A stretch of 33,322 bases of DNA from an uncultured cyanobacterium (GTDB taxonomy: Bacteria; Cyanobacteriota; Vampirovibrionia; Vampirovibrionales; JAGQHJ01): assembly GCA_937922745.1 (NCBI GenBank), contig CALAJO010000006.1:72095-105416 (forward strand), given 5' to 3'. Positions 27,901 to 32,574 of this stretch are shown in pieces; the stretch's first letter is position 1, and every line of letters begins with the position of its first letter. A program made the position numbers and the translations under genes. Below the pieces are notes generated by a model. The model ran no database searches. It worked only from the letters and a program-made list of their open reading frames with translations, and was not told where the DNA came from.

Positions 27901-28948
27901 AGCCAATCATCTGCAGCTTGCCACAAGCAATGGCAATATCCATCTGAATAGCAATGTCACCGGGAATACGATTGAGGTACAGGCTGGCGGCACAGGGAAT
28001 ATTGCGCTAAACGGCAACCTCAACGGAAACGCGATTCAACTTTCTACGGCCACTTCCGGGAATATCAGCGGCAATGGCCTGATTATCGGCGGAAACCTGC
28101 ATGTCGCATCCGGAACCGGCAACGTGGACATTCAGACCCGGGTTACACGGCTTACCGGCAGTACCGCAGGGAATATAACCGTTAACGAGACTGATGGATT
28201 GACGATCGGCTCCGACGGATTAACCGGGAGAGCGGTAAGAGTGACCGGCCAAAGCGGGAATGTCACCTTGGCCGGTGCGGTTACAGGCCACAGGGTCTGG
28301 ATTACCTCTGCGGGATCGATTCTGGACGGTAATGGGTCGGCAACGGATATTATTGCGGCACAAGGGGCTACATTGCGGGCACAGGGGACAATCGGCCTGC
28401 TGAGCAACCCCTTGGAAGTCGCTGTCGCAAACGGGTTGCTCCGCGTGGGTGCAGAGGGCTTGTATCGCGGCGTTTCAGTCAACATAAACGGTACGGTCAG
28501 CCCTGGTGACACATTGACCATTACCAACGACCCGCCTGGCCGGGTCATCTTCAACGGCGTGGACTTAATCCTGCCGCCATCCCCTGCGCCTTCTCCCGGT
28601 CCGTCCCCCTCACCTTCGCCAGGGGAAGCCCCCACGCAGCCCAATGGCGATATCCAGCAAGGCCAGTATTATACGGTCGCCAATAACCGGGGCGAACTGG
28701 ACCCGACCTATGCGGAGAACGTGGCTGTGGAAGGCAACCCGCTGAGTTCAGGCAGCGAAAAACTCACCGGGGACGCGATCGCCACTGAGCTGGAGACCAG
28801 TGAAAATGGCGCGACCAATATCGTCCTGTCCTCCATGCGGGTTGGAGATGACGACGAGGAAAAACAAAAGCGGCGTAAGAAACGTCAAACTTCGCCTGAG
28901 CAGATTGTTCCCGTCAATCTTCGGAAACAGGATACACAGGCGCGATAG
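15908..28948 (+). CDS. Giant TpsA-type exoprotein (filamentous haemagglutinin-like), 4346 aa
   Basis: Residues 1-90 are an N-terminal extension, followed by a hydrophobic signal segment (VLALSSVLVVACAST) with likely cleavage after SQA near 109. From about 112 to 330 lies the TPS/haemagglutination-activity domain: LPSGYEAKLGNVRF, the VNFNLPN segment, and NPNGVVFGATSQVNVSGLVA at about 191-210, the NPNG motif required for two-partner secretion. The long body is Gly/Thr/Asn/Ser-rich beta-helix sequence with nested repeats. A Pro-rich linker (PPSPAPSPGPSPSPSPGEAP) starts near 4222, and the last 30 residues are strongly basic (EKQKRRKKRQT). TPS proteins cross the outer membrane through a TpsB pore, which is absent here. 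A TPR-GT41 glycosyltransferase follows after 70 bp. The role is probably adhesion, aggregation or biofilm; no toxin domain was recognised. Confidence 0.9.
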   Translation: MFFKVLKEDTHCRGRFIAYLDHKIQVYYKHDLLCLASLFRCLGSFLPVKAAFHSLQSTLATTFIILERLNLPPPLAQFIFTPLRPFYLARVLALSSVLVVACASTESQALPSGYEAKLGNVRFEQTGSKLDVSSTSTKSIVHYRDFSIGQGEAVNFNLPNEKSAILNRVTGNNPSEIMGAMRSNGQVFLVNPNGVVFGATSQVNVSGLVASTLNIRDEDFAQGKYIFRASSTAAPAAVKNAGTIETTPGGFAVLTGSAVENTGTITSEKGQVSLAVGERVNVTVADNLDIQVKVDAALKRKVSGARDAIANSGSIHTKGGKTEALARLENSLYERAINNEGIITAQGFETVNGEIVFFSNTGSDAIVRNAGTMDASGTTASPDGGKVAITGDYVVQRGKVLAEAAENGQGGEIRVSSVKGTKLTGGSVTSARGAGNNSDAGTIIIWSDNNTYFDRGGVLDVSGGSVSGDASFVEISGKESVFFEGRAFGSANNGKSGTIYIDPQDITINDSGGSAPSRNDAVLPDENFTDHGITTDVVFDPRYNGGSGVFVGFGNIWLQANRNIIVSSAFDTSIASTGAGGTPVSLTLDANASIFIQAAITTHNADITLRGNADGVGAGSVNINFGGSLTSNNGNINIYGTNVTLQGAVNAGTGTVTINTTAGGTGDIILAANLSGDTVNMSANGSGNYVRTAGTITANSITLQAGTGTIGAAATANRIYTNTANLSATTLGAGNVFITETDGVTLGNSTAGTTFDLQASDIILPGGVTISSGVVNLTADTLDLSGSINAPGGTVTLRPLTASTSIGLAGGTGTFNLTNAEMLNVTANRLVIGGISGTPTAGNMEIGAIDFAATNKAMSLELNTSGLIIDASAGSEVANIKLAANQNLTIDGSTGGGSGRIGNSGVDEDLDIELSGTGHVSLDTDNADIYLHAFGNLIINAMTPGTGNINVVSTGTIMDTSGASAITSSGTVNLQAAGTIGTLANPLNMNTSGALTITGPSDIILSNANNTLINSITSSGGGNINLSSGGTINDTDDVGANISTTGNLSLTSGGAIGAANAQGLNILANWITVTDTSGGSVRLYEDDAAMRIASISTGGLGAVTLTTTGLLEDSGATTAITTSDTITLQTNGAIGSAGNVFNISAGNGVSVTGTNGNDIYLTHNGAFRITSITTGAGLSGDIYLTGVSLAESDAVEDSTANVTTTGRIFLTATGGNIGSASNELDVNAGTGLAALTASATSGSIYIEDTAGTLDIGNLWASTATGTASIRSGNLTIPVATSIRGLHVIINSDTPILNGMVEAGASGTATFRPSTNGATIGLGGALGTLTLSNTDISAAHVTAGTLIIGSTTSGNITIDALDLLTENPGVHLSLISGQNIIDGSAGEAANILMGANRNVAFTSTGGTVGGAAAADIDLLTSGTGTLSITTSNGAATVETLGAMIIGAISTGTGNLDLTSASTIDDTGAAVAITNTGTIRLTSNGAIGGGAGGPLNINVGNITVASTNGNNISLSETGPMTIAAITTGGAGNISLTSTSSIDDTGAMPAIVTTGSLTLASGSAIGSGAGGSLSVNVGTLNVTSSGGTNIAIDETGPMTIGSIATGGAGNITLVSTATIDDGNDAGDNIVTTGTLSLTSNGVIGGANAQGLNINTGHVSVTSSGGNHITITDSGALTVTSVSTGGAGNITLQGTSINDTDAVDDANANIVTTGNVILTATTGSIGTSANELDIDAGAGVNAIIASATSGNVYIEETAGAVSFGNVTASAATGMLQVKSPDLTLPALTNFQGANITLIVDNLDVSNSANLNAGTGAVNFQTRTITRAMDLGTATGTGLNISDAELARVTAGTIVLGSDTYQGTLNFGAIDLSQENVHLTINTTGVITDVSVGESANIILGNNRNLTFTGGGGSGTGQIGAAAPADDDLDVTLGTAGNEGFLAVKTNNAGAYIETTGAFIFDLIDVGSAAIGIKGTRIDDRDDGAPNLIAGNVTLESTSGAIGGATAQGINLNVGNITVAGTGGNNITLQETGPMTIASITTGGAGNVTLNSTSTIDDTGAGTAITTTGSLTLTSNGAIGAGAGGALDLNVGTITVTSSGGNAIHLSETGPMTIGAITTGGAGNISLASTSTIDDVDDIGDNIVTTGTLTLTSNGAIGSATAEGININTGHVTVTSSGGNDISITDSGAMTVASVLTGGGGDITLKGTSIMDTDGADDGIANIATTGNVILTATTGSIGTSANELDVNAGAGVNALRATASSGNIYLEETAGPISLGDITANAATGIVRLKSTGVVIPALSTVQGNNITITADALTVNGLVNAGATGDVIYQPLTTGGTIGLGGAAGTLSIANASLAAANLVARNLIIGNASVGNISIDSLDLAAGNPNVNLVLITGQGILDASGGESPNITLGNNRNLAMTSGAAIGGVGAADLDIQTGGTGHITITTTNSDVFLDAASNLIVSSIATGSGNISLSASGTIDDTGAGVAITNTGTLTLASNGAIGMGAGGALGITTGNITITGTGGNHINLSETGPMTIADINTAGAGNITLTSTSTIDDTGAGDNITTSGSLTLTSNGAIGGGAGGALGLNVGNITVTSSGGSAITLETSGAMTIADIATGGAGNIILIAGTTIDDTGAGDNITTTGTLTLTSNGAIGSGAGGPLGINTGHITITSSGGNDVSLSETGPMTIADINTGGAGNILLISSSTIDDTGAGDNITTTGSLTLTSNGAIGGGAGGALGLNVGTINVISSGGNHITLQESGAMTIGDINTGGAGNILLISASTIDDTGAGDNITTTGTLTLTSNGAIGSGLGGVLGLNVGNITITTSGGNDIALEETGNMTITSIQTGGAGDIYLAATGSITDTDDVGNNIVTAGRLDLLAGSHIGTAGNHLQTAVNTLSANSTGGHVYLAEADAVSIDASSGGTFQLRSPNAVTVIGDITAQNLILTTTANHADILFNADATGATSATITAHGTGNILSGGGRIIGSTVTLASSGGNIGQSGNALLTDAGTLQATTSGAGDIVLSELNSITLAATSAGGDFALDASGAIQTSGIITATDISLSTTAGNSGIQLGDDLSATTVSLNTHGDGDITQSGGVINATTLAIASTTGDISLDTNISNLSGATGGNITLVEANGLNISGGNLAGADIHLTTTLGDVTLTGHITGENITINSAGSILDDGDAQAVDLIASESVSLTAGGSVGTALNALEAQVSGSGLSVTDAGNIWLTAATGDLTLGAINTTAGNILITSLGGHDIILTDDLTAANGIINLNLDGDLRDAAAAEKTLSAQTIHITTTGVLEAPRINLVADTLSSGDINLNIGSFAGFGIHDITGNSLTGNLINAGNLDIVSTGAISLGSIDLASFGLTDLRLQANNAIQLDGTITVPGNITLVSTTGAINLDTVGSASTITAQNMTIDAENASGIHIRNAATLLRATGGGAALNLFDDDPMTAEGGINPGDTINAVAGSGGVINIDGDFASIGTVRAEGGGSDIIINYSNGNLVLDNVTLDTSAAVADGTINITNDTSVGNNGTLDAVSGVGANEIKITVTGGFGVFGSNVNMDTSSIEISSDDAITLEGAFNGAAMTLSSANAGINLTESSGNLSVTSAIAAGSVDIQTQNGSLTAGTVTTGDTLNLQATGGNLAVTSATSGGTMRLISDGTVIAGTLDSAGTLDIQAGSDLTITTAGAIGDMTLVAGGNANLDTLDTDGALDIQANGGSLAITSATADGNLSLFADAGLTVGAATTLGEIVIQSATGNMSLGSVQAVDAVTLNSGGAVTFDSLESTNAGDITITAGSTIMDTDDVGSNIRTDGTLILTSNGNIGTLGNRIQTAVGTLQASNNGIGGIFIQDADALMLGPVSAGGSVNISAGDTLTVGNTITGQDITLATTSNNGAILIGADVTAANAISLTAHGSGDINQTAGLLTTNSLAFASSSGNINLNTDIQTVSGTTTGNITLTEADTLTVGSAGMSGHSIDIHVASGNLAVDGAMAANHLQLATSNGNIHLNSNVTGNTIEVQAGGTGNIALNGNLNGNAIQLSTATSGNISGNGLIIGGNLHVASGTGNVDIQTRVTRLTGSTAGNITVNETDGLTIGSDGLTGRAVRVTGQSGNVTLAGAVTGHRVWITSAGSILDGNGSATDIIAAQGATLRAQGTIGLLSNPLEVAVANGLLRVGAEGLYRGVSVNINGTVSPGDTLTITNDPPGRVIFNGVDLILPPSPAPSPGPSPSPSPGEAPTQPNGDIQQGQYYTVANNRGELDPTYAENVAVEGNPLSSGSEKLTGDAIATELETSENGATNIVLSSMRVGDDDEEKQKRRKKRQTSPEQIVPVNLRKQDTQAR
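16178..16238 (+). other. Signal-peptide hydrophobic segment of the TpsA-like protein (lipobox-like VVAC)
   Basis: Codons 91-110 encode VLALSSVLVVACASTESQAL after the positively flanked LRPFYLAR. Signal peptidase I cleavage after SQA fits the TPS norm. However, V-V-A-C also resembles a lipobox, so lipidation at Cys102 is an alternative. A GTG codon at 16178 could in principle be a secondary start giving a conventional short signal peptide. Confidence 0.5.
19556..23700 (+). repeat. Large internal super-repeat (about 1.5 kb) in the TpsA-like gene
   Basis: The block containing GSIGTSANELD...AGAGVNA...ETAG and GE(S/A)xNIxLGNNRNL recurs three times, near 19556, 21058 and 22594. Between the second and third occurrences the offset is exactly 1536 bp (512 codons): a 44-base stretch at 21051-21094 is identical to 22587-22630, and the ATGAC anchors at 20459 and 20690 recur at 21995 and 22226. 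Boundaries are approximate. Confidence 0.8.
23340..24500 (+). repeat. Tandem array of five 231-bp (77-codon) repeats in the TpsA-like gene
   Basis: The ATGAC anchor (encoding xMTI) falls at 23504, 23735, 23966, 24197 and 24428, each exactly 231 bp apart. Each unit reads approximately GPMTIADINTGGAGNI, then ST(I)DDTGAGDNITT, then GTLTLTSNGAIGxGAGG, then LGxNVGxITVTSSGGN. Pairs of the same unit with the same 231-bp step occur at 20459/20690 and 21995/22226. Confidence 0.88.
28572..28635 (+). other. Pro/Ser/Gly-rich linker near the TpsA C-terminus
   Basis: The codons encode PPSPAPSPGPSPSPSPGEAP, a flexible extended spacer that separates the beta-helical body from a 105-residue C-terminal piece ending in basic residues. 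Such linkers often precede a surface-anchoring or cleaved tail in exoproteins, but no known anchor is visible. Confidence 0.6.
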
Positions 28949-29018
28949 GAATAACGCCGGGCCCGGCCAAATTGGGTTAGAATGAGAGAAAGAGACGTCC
29001 TGTCGGAAGAGTTTGCCC

Positions 29019-31244
29019 ATGGCTTCCATCCCGTCCAACGCTGAAATAAAGGCCTCCATTGCCAATTTACTGGAACAGTTGGCGTATCATCCCGATAACG
29101 CTGATGCGCATTGCGATCTGGGGGTTGTCTTTCAATTGGATGGGCAGTTGGACAAGGCCATACATCATTATGAGACGTCTATTCGCTTAAATCCTCAACT
29201 CAGCGTCGCATACAGTAACCTGGCGCTGGCATTGCAGCAAGCCAACCGCCTGGATGAAGCCAAGTCGGTCTGCGAGCAGGCGTTGGGTATCAACCCGGAT
29301 TTATATGAGGCCCATAACAACCTGGGCGTCGTCTACACCGCGCAAGGCCAGCCGGCGAAGGCCGAGAGCGCCTTCAGGAAATCGCTGGGGATTCAGCCGG
29401 GCCAGCCTGAAACGTGGTTTAACCTGGCCGCTGCCCAGCTCGAGCTGAAGCGCTTCGGGGATGCGCTGGAAAGCACGAAATCCGGTTTAAAATTGCATTC
29501 CCCGCATTTAAAAGGGCTTTTCCTCCAGGCCCAAGCCCTGCAACACCTCTACCGAATCCCGGAAGCCCTGGCGGCTTACGAACAAACGTTGCAGGTAAAC
29601 CCGCAATTCACACCTGCGCTCAATAACATGGGCAACCTTTACAAGCGGCTGGGCCGGCCCCGGCAAGCGATAGACGCCTACCGGAAAGCTGTAGCGGCTA
29701 ATCCACAGTATGCGTTGGGCTATCTGAACCTGGGGGCACTGTACCAGGAACATCTGCAACTCCCGGATGCGCGGGCGATGTTTCAGAAGGCGCTGCTGCT
29801 CCAGCCGGGCTTGCCGCAAGCCTACCAGACCGTAGGGGATGGGTATCTTTACGAAGGGCAGGTCAGCGAAGCCATTCGCCAATACGACAAGGCTTTGGAT
29901 TTGTCGTCCTCCGATAGCTTGCGCTTGAAAATCGCGGCTGCCGTGCCCTCCTTTTACCAATCCACCGAGGAGATTGCCTATTGGCGGGATTACGCGCTGG
30001 ACAACCTCCGAGAACTCCAGGGGCAAAAGCTGAGCTTTACCAATCCCATTGCCGAGATTGGCTCGTCATTGCTCTATACGGTTTATAACACCCTTCAGGA
30101 TGCTGTCCTTCAACAAAGTGTGGCAGGTGTGCTTGCCAACACACCAGGCCTCTCATCCTCTTTTCGGTTCAAGCGGAACCGAAAGCCCAAAATCGGGTTT
30201 GTTTCGCAGTTTTTCACAAGTTCCCATCCCATTGCGCGTTTGTATAAACCCACCATCGAAGCGTTGAGCCAAGGAGCAATGGAAGTCCACGTGTTTACGA
30301 TTGCTGCCGCGGCCTCGCCGTTTACGGAGGCTCGCATTCAACATCACCCCATCCCGGCGGAGGATCTGGATTGGGCGCAGCGACGGATTGCGGATGAAAA
30401 CCTGGACATGCTCATCTACACCGACAATATCCTGGAGCCGATGGCGTATTGCCTTTCCTTCTCCCGGCTGGCCAGAATCCAGTGCATCTGGCAGTCCGGC
30501 TTCTGCGCAACCGCGGGTATCCCGGACCTGGATTACGTGTTGTCCAGCAAGCTGTTCCAGCCAAAGGGGCAGGAGCCGTACGCCACTTCGATTGTCCCAC
30601 TGCAAGGCATCCCACTGGTTTACCCGGAACCGTCTCTGTCTCAGGCATACGACCGCGCCCACTTTGGAATTCGGCCCCATGGGGCGCTTTATCTGTATCC
30701 GGGCTCGCTGCTCAAATGCCATCCGGAGGATGATGACCTGCTTCTTCAGATTTTACGTGCGGATGCGACGGGGCAGATGGTATTTATCAATAACGGCTCC
30801 GAGGCATGGGCAACACTTTTCCAGCAAAGGCTAACCGAGAAAGAGGCGGATCTCCGTAATCGGATCACCTTCATCCATCGCCCAGGGTGGGATGAAATGC
30901 TGAGCCTGGCGCAACTAGCCGATGTCGTCTTGTCACCGCCGGGGGAAGGGCTGGATGAATGGGCTTTCATTTCCTTCTCAGCCGGGAAACCCATTGCGAC
31001 GCTTCAGCCGAAGGAAGGCCTGGCTTGCTACGGGTACGCCTTGAACCAACAAGCCGGCCTCGCCGATTGTGTCGCTGCCACAAAGGACGCTTACCTCCAG
31101 ACCATCCTCAAGTTGTCCGGCGATCGGCGGTTTTACACCAAAGTCGCCAGCAAGATGGCTAAGAAGCGCCCACAGGTTTTCGAGAATCTCAAAGCTGTCC
31201 GGGAGTTGGAAGCCCTTTTGTTACAGATCATTCAGGCTGAATAG
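29019..31244 (+). CDS. TPR-containing GT41 family glycosyltransferase (SPINDLY/OGT/HMW1C class)
   Basis: 741 residues. GGAAGAG (29005-29011) is 7 nt before ATG 29019; an in-frame TTG at 29013 is too close to that site. Residues about 1-330 are some eight to nine TPRs (e.g. NADAHCDLGVVFQLDGQLDK, PDLYEAHNNLGVVYTAQGQP). From about 388 the GT41 catalytic half follows: KIGFVSQFFTSSHPIARL (His of the HP motif), QCIWQSGFCATAGIPDLDYV, LYPGSLLKCHPEDD (Lys aligning with the UDP-binding Lys842 of human OGT) and LAQLADVVLSPPGEGLDEW. GT41 enzymes transfer GlcNAc or hexose to Ser/Thr or Asn of proteins in the cytoplasm. The usual NG(G/H)TT phosphate-binding loop is replaced by GEGLDEW, so donor or activity may differ. 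It sits 70 bp downstream of the TpsA-like gene and is probably cotranscribed with it. Confidence 0.88.
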   Translation: MASIPSNAEIKASIANLLEQLAYHPDNADAHCDLGVVFQLDGQLDKAIHHYETSIRLNPQLSVAYSNLALALQQANRLDEAKSVCEQALGINPDLYEAHNNLGVVYTAQGQPAKAESAFRKSLGIQPGQPETWFNLAAAQLELKRFGDALESTKSGLKLHSPHLKGLFLQAQALQHLYRIPEALAAYEQTLQVNPQFTPALNNMGNLYKRLGRPRQAIDAYRKAVAANPQYALGYLNLGALYQEHLQLPDARAMFQKALLLQPGLPQAYQTVGDGYLYEGQVSEAIRQYDKALDLSSSDSLRLKIAAAVPSFYQSTEEIAYWRDYALDNLRELQGQKLSFTNPIAEIGSSLLYTVYNTLQDAVLQQSVAGVLANTPGLSSSFRFKRNRKPKIGFVSQFFTSSHPIARLYKPTIEALSQGAMEVHVFTIAAAASPFTEARIQHHPIPAEDLDWAQRRIADENLDMLIYTDNILEPMAYCLSFSRLARIQCIWQSGFCATAGIPDLDYVLSSKLFQPKGQEPYATSIVPLQGIPLVYPEPSLSQAYDRAHFGIRPHGALYLYPGSLLKCHPEDDDLLLQILRADATGQMVFINNGSEAWATLFQQRLTEKEADLRNRITFIHRPGWDEMLSLAQLADVVLSPPGEGLDEWAFISFSAGKPIATLQPKEGLACYGYALNQQAGLADCVAATKDAYLQTILKLSGDRRFYTKVASKMAKKRPQVFENLKAVRELEALLLQIIQAE

Positions 31245-31267
31245 GAAAGGTGGATTCGGTTCGGGCG

Positions 31268-31338
31268 TGTTCTCAACCAGTCTCTTTTGCCTAGCCCTGA
31301 AGGAAATCGGCCCTCTTTCGTCATCGGGTTTGAGAACA
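31268..31338. other. 9-bp inverted repeat after the GT41 gene
   Basis: TGTTCTCAA (31268-31276) and TTGAGAACA (31330-31338) are perfect complements with a 53-nt loop. No U-tract follows, so it is not a standard terminator. Otherwise the 186-bp gap before the tRNA holds only promoter-like elements. Confidence 0.3.
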
Positions 31339-31341
31339 AGG

Positions 31342-31422
31342 TTGACTTGGTTATCCGGCTTTGTCACAATTTCACTTGCTGAGGGAATCCAATCCGTCAA
31401 TTGGAGCGGCACATAGTATAAT
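31342..31422 (+). promoter_or_regulatory. Candidate promoter elements for tRNA-Pro
   Basis: There are two possibilities. TTGACT (31342-31347) with a 17-bp spacer and CACAAT (31365-31370) would leave a leader of about 55 nt to be processed. A perfect TATAAT lies at 31417-31422, only 8 bp before the mature 5' end, without a recognisable -35. Confidence 0.35.
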
Positions 31423-31430
31423 AATTTTAT

Positions 31431-31504
31431 CGGGATGTAGCGCAGCTTGGTAGCGCACTTCGTTCGGGACGAAGGGGCCGCTGGTTCGAATCCAGTCATC
31501 CCGA
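31431..31504 (+). tRNA. tRNA-Pro, anticodon CGG
   Basis: A full cloverleaf of 74 nt. Acceptor CGGGATG pairs with CATCCCG plus discriminator A. The D arm is GCGC-AGCTTGGTA-GCGC. The anticodon arm is CTTCG-TTCGGGA-CGAAG with anticodon CGG at 31465-31467. The variable loop is GGGCC. The T arm is GCTGG-TTCGAAT-CCAGT with a terminal G-U pair. CCA is not encoded. CGG reads CCG proline codons. The composition of the DNA drops sharply in GC just downstream, which makes this tRNA a plausible integration site. Confidence 0.96.
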
Positions 31505-31884
31505 TTCTCTATTCTCCTTGAGTATTTTGTTCAATTGTAAGCTATGGTAAAACCCTTCCATCTGTATAGACATTCCGGACTTAAAATCCATTAGTACTCG
31601 AGGACAGAGCCAGTTGGAGTTTCGCTCGGGCAAACCTGAAAACAAATTCAACATTTGACTATTAGATTCATTAAAGTTAGTTAGATACCTCCTTTCACGT
31701 AGGCGGCATGGTTCGAATTCCCTTGGGGGTATTTTTTGTTGCTTGCCAAAATCCGCTAATTACAAGGCTTTCATAATCCAACTTTGTTCCACTTGAGTTC
31801 CATGTTCCATTCTTGTTCCACTTTTGTTGAACAGATGTCATTCTATAGAACTCGTTTAGGAGCATTACATTTCATAGGGGTCCC
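31505..31884. other. AT-rich gene-free stretch downstream of tRNA-Pro
   Basis: No gene is recognised. TGGTTCGAAT of the tRNA T-arm (31482-31491) recurs at 31709-31718. TTGTTCCACTT occurs at 31784-31794 and 31813-31823, within a cluster of four TTCCA pentamers. Composition is unlike the DNA left of the tRNA and matches the toxin-antitoxin genes that follow. Confidence 0.5.
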
Positions 31885-31912
31885 TTGCATTATTCCTGAT
31901 TCATACTAACAA
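31885..31912 (+). promoter_or_regulatory. Candidate promoter of the MNT-HEPN operon
   Basis: TTGCAT (31885-31890), a 16-bp spacer and TAACAA (31907-31912). The hexamers are only moderate. Its value is positional: the expected transcription start falls inside the adjacent palindrome, so a bound repressor would occlude it. Confidence 0.35.
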
Positions 31913-31913
31913 T

Positions 31914-31952
31914 GTTGGTTTAGAAACCAACTTTGTTGGTATCTAAACCAAC
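31914..31952. promoter_or_regulatory. Two phased 18-bp palindromes, putative autoregulatory operators
   Basis: GTTGGTTTAGAAACCAAC (31914-31931) is a perfect dyad, and GTTGGTATCTAAACCAAC (31935-31952) repeats it with the same GTTGGT/ACCAAC arms. They start exactly 21 bp apart, two helical turns, so two dimers would bind the same DNA face. They lie 29 bp before the start of a gene whose N-terminus is a winged helix, the classical setting for toxin-antitoxin autoregulation. Confidence 0.7.
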
Positions 31953-31980
31953 TAACTTTGTAGATGAATCTGGAGCGAGT

Positions 31981-32574
31981 ATGAGTTCTATAGAAGCGCT
32001 CTTTCCAAGTCAAACTATCGTAAAAGTCCTTTCTCTTTTTCTTCTGAATCCTGACAAGGAGTACTTTCAGAGTGAAGTTGCAGAGGTAGTAGGTGATGCT
32101 TTGTTTAAAGTGCAGAAAGCACTGAAAAGGGCAGTTAAATCAGGTTTTATCTTGGAGACCAAAAAAGGAAATATGGTCTACTACAGAGCAAATCGTAAGC
32201 AACCGGGTTTTGAAGATCTCAAGCAACTGTTCTTAAAGACGGTTGCTATTGGGGATGCATTAAAAGAAGTCCTTACAGAGTATGCAGGTGACATTGATGT
32301 AGCATTTATTTTCGGGTCATATGCACAAGGAACGGAGACATACCAAAGCGACATCGACCTATTTGTTCTTGGAAATACTTCGTTAAAGAAGGTATCTGAA
32401 GCAATCGGCTCTATGACAAACATGATAGATAGAGAAATCAATCCTGTCGTGTACTCGGCCGAAGCGTTTAAGAAGAAGATAATTGAAAAGAACCGATTTA
32501 CTGAAGAACTGGTAGCATGTCCTAAGATTTGGTTGATAGGCAACGAAGATGAGTTTAGAAGCTTGGCTAAATGA
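31981..32574 (+). CDS. Winged-helix / MNT-type nucleotidyltransferase fusion (antitoxin)
   Basis: 197 residues from ATG 31981, preceded by GGAG (31972-31975) with 5 nt spacing; an in-frame TTG at 31933 falls inside the palindromes and is unlikely. Residues 1-72 form a winged helix (FQSEVAEVVG, ALFKVQKALKRAVKSGFI, wing KKGNMVYYRA). Residues about 95-190 are a minimal nucleotidyltransferase: GSYAQG at 112-117 and SDIDL with Asp124/Asp126, so the GSx10DxD catalytic signature is intact. MNT proteins paired with HEPN toxins act as antitoxins; in the MntA-HepT system the toxin tyrosine is AMPylated. Here the regulator domain is built in, predicting repression at the upstream palindromes. It overlaps the next gene by 26 bp. 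AT-rich composition suggests recent acquisition. Confidence 0.85.
   Translation: MSSIEALFPSQTIVKVLSLFLLNPDKEYFQSEVAEVVGDALFKVQKALKRAVKSGFILETKKGNMVYYRANRKQPGFEDLKQLFLKTVAIGDALKEVLTEYAGDIDVAFIFGSYAQGTETYQSDIDLFVLGNTSLKKVSEAIGSMTNMIDREINPVVYSAEAFKKKIIEKNRFTEELVACPKIWLIGNEDEFRSLAK

Noticed and set aside
16333-28644. Long minus-strand open frames opposite the TpsA-like gene, up to 472 codons (18599-20017)
   Set aside because: Repeat-driven shadows with Pro/Val/Met-rich, pattern-repeating translations; the plus-strand frame has a clear TPS domain and RBS.
31221-31499. Minus-strand open frame reading MTGFEPAAPSSRTKCATKLR
   Set aside because: It is the reverse complement of tRNA-Pro and its flank. 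This MTGFEPA-type translation is a common spurious annotation over tRNA genes.
31482-31718. TGGTTCGAAT in the tRNA and again 227 bp downstream as an att pair
   Set aside because: Ten bases of the universal T-arm consensus are too little; flanks do not match, and the interval contains nothing.
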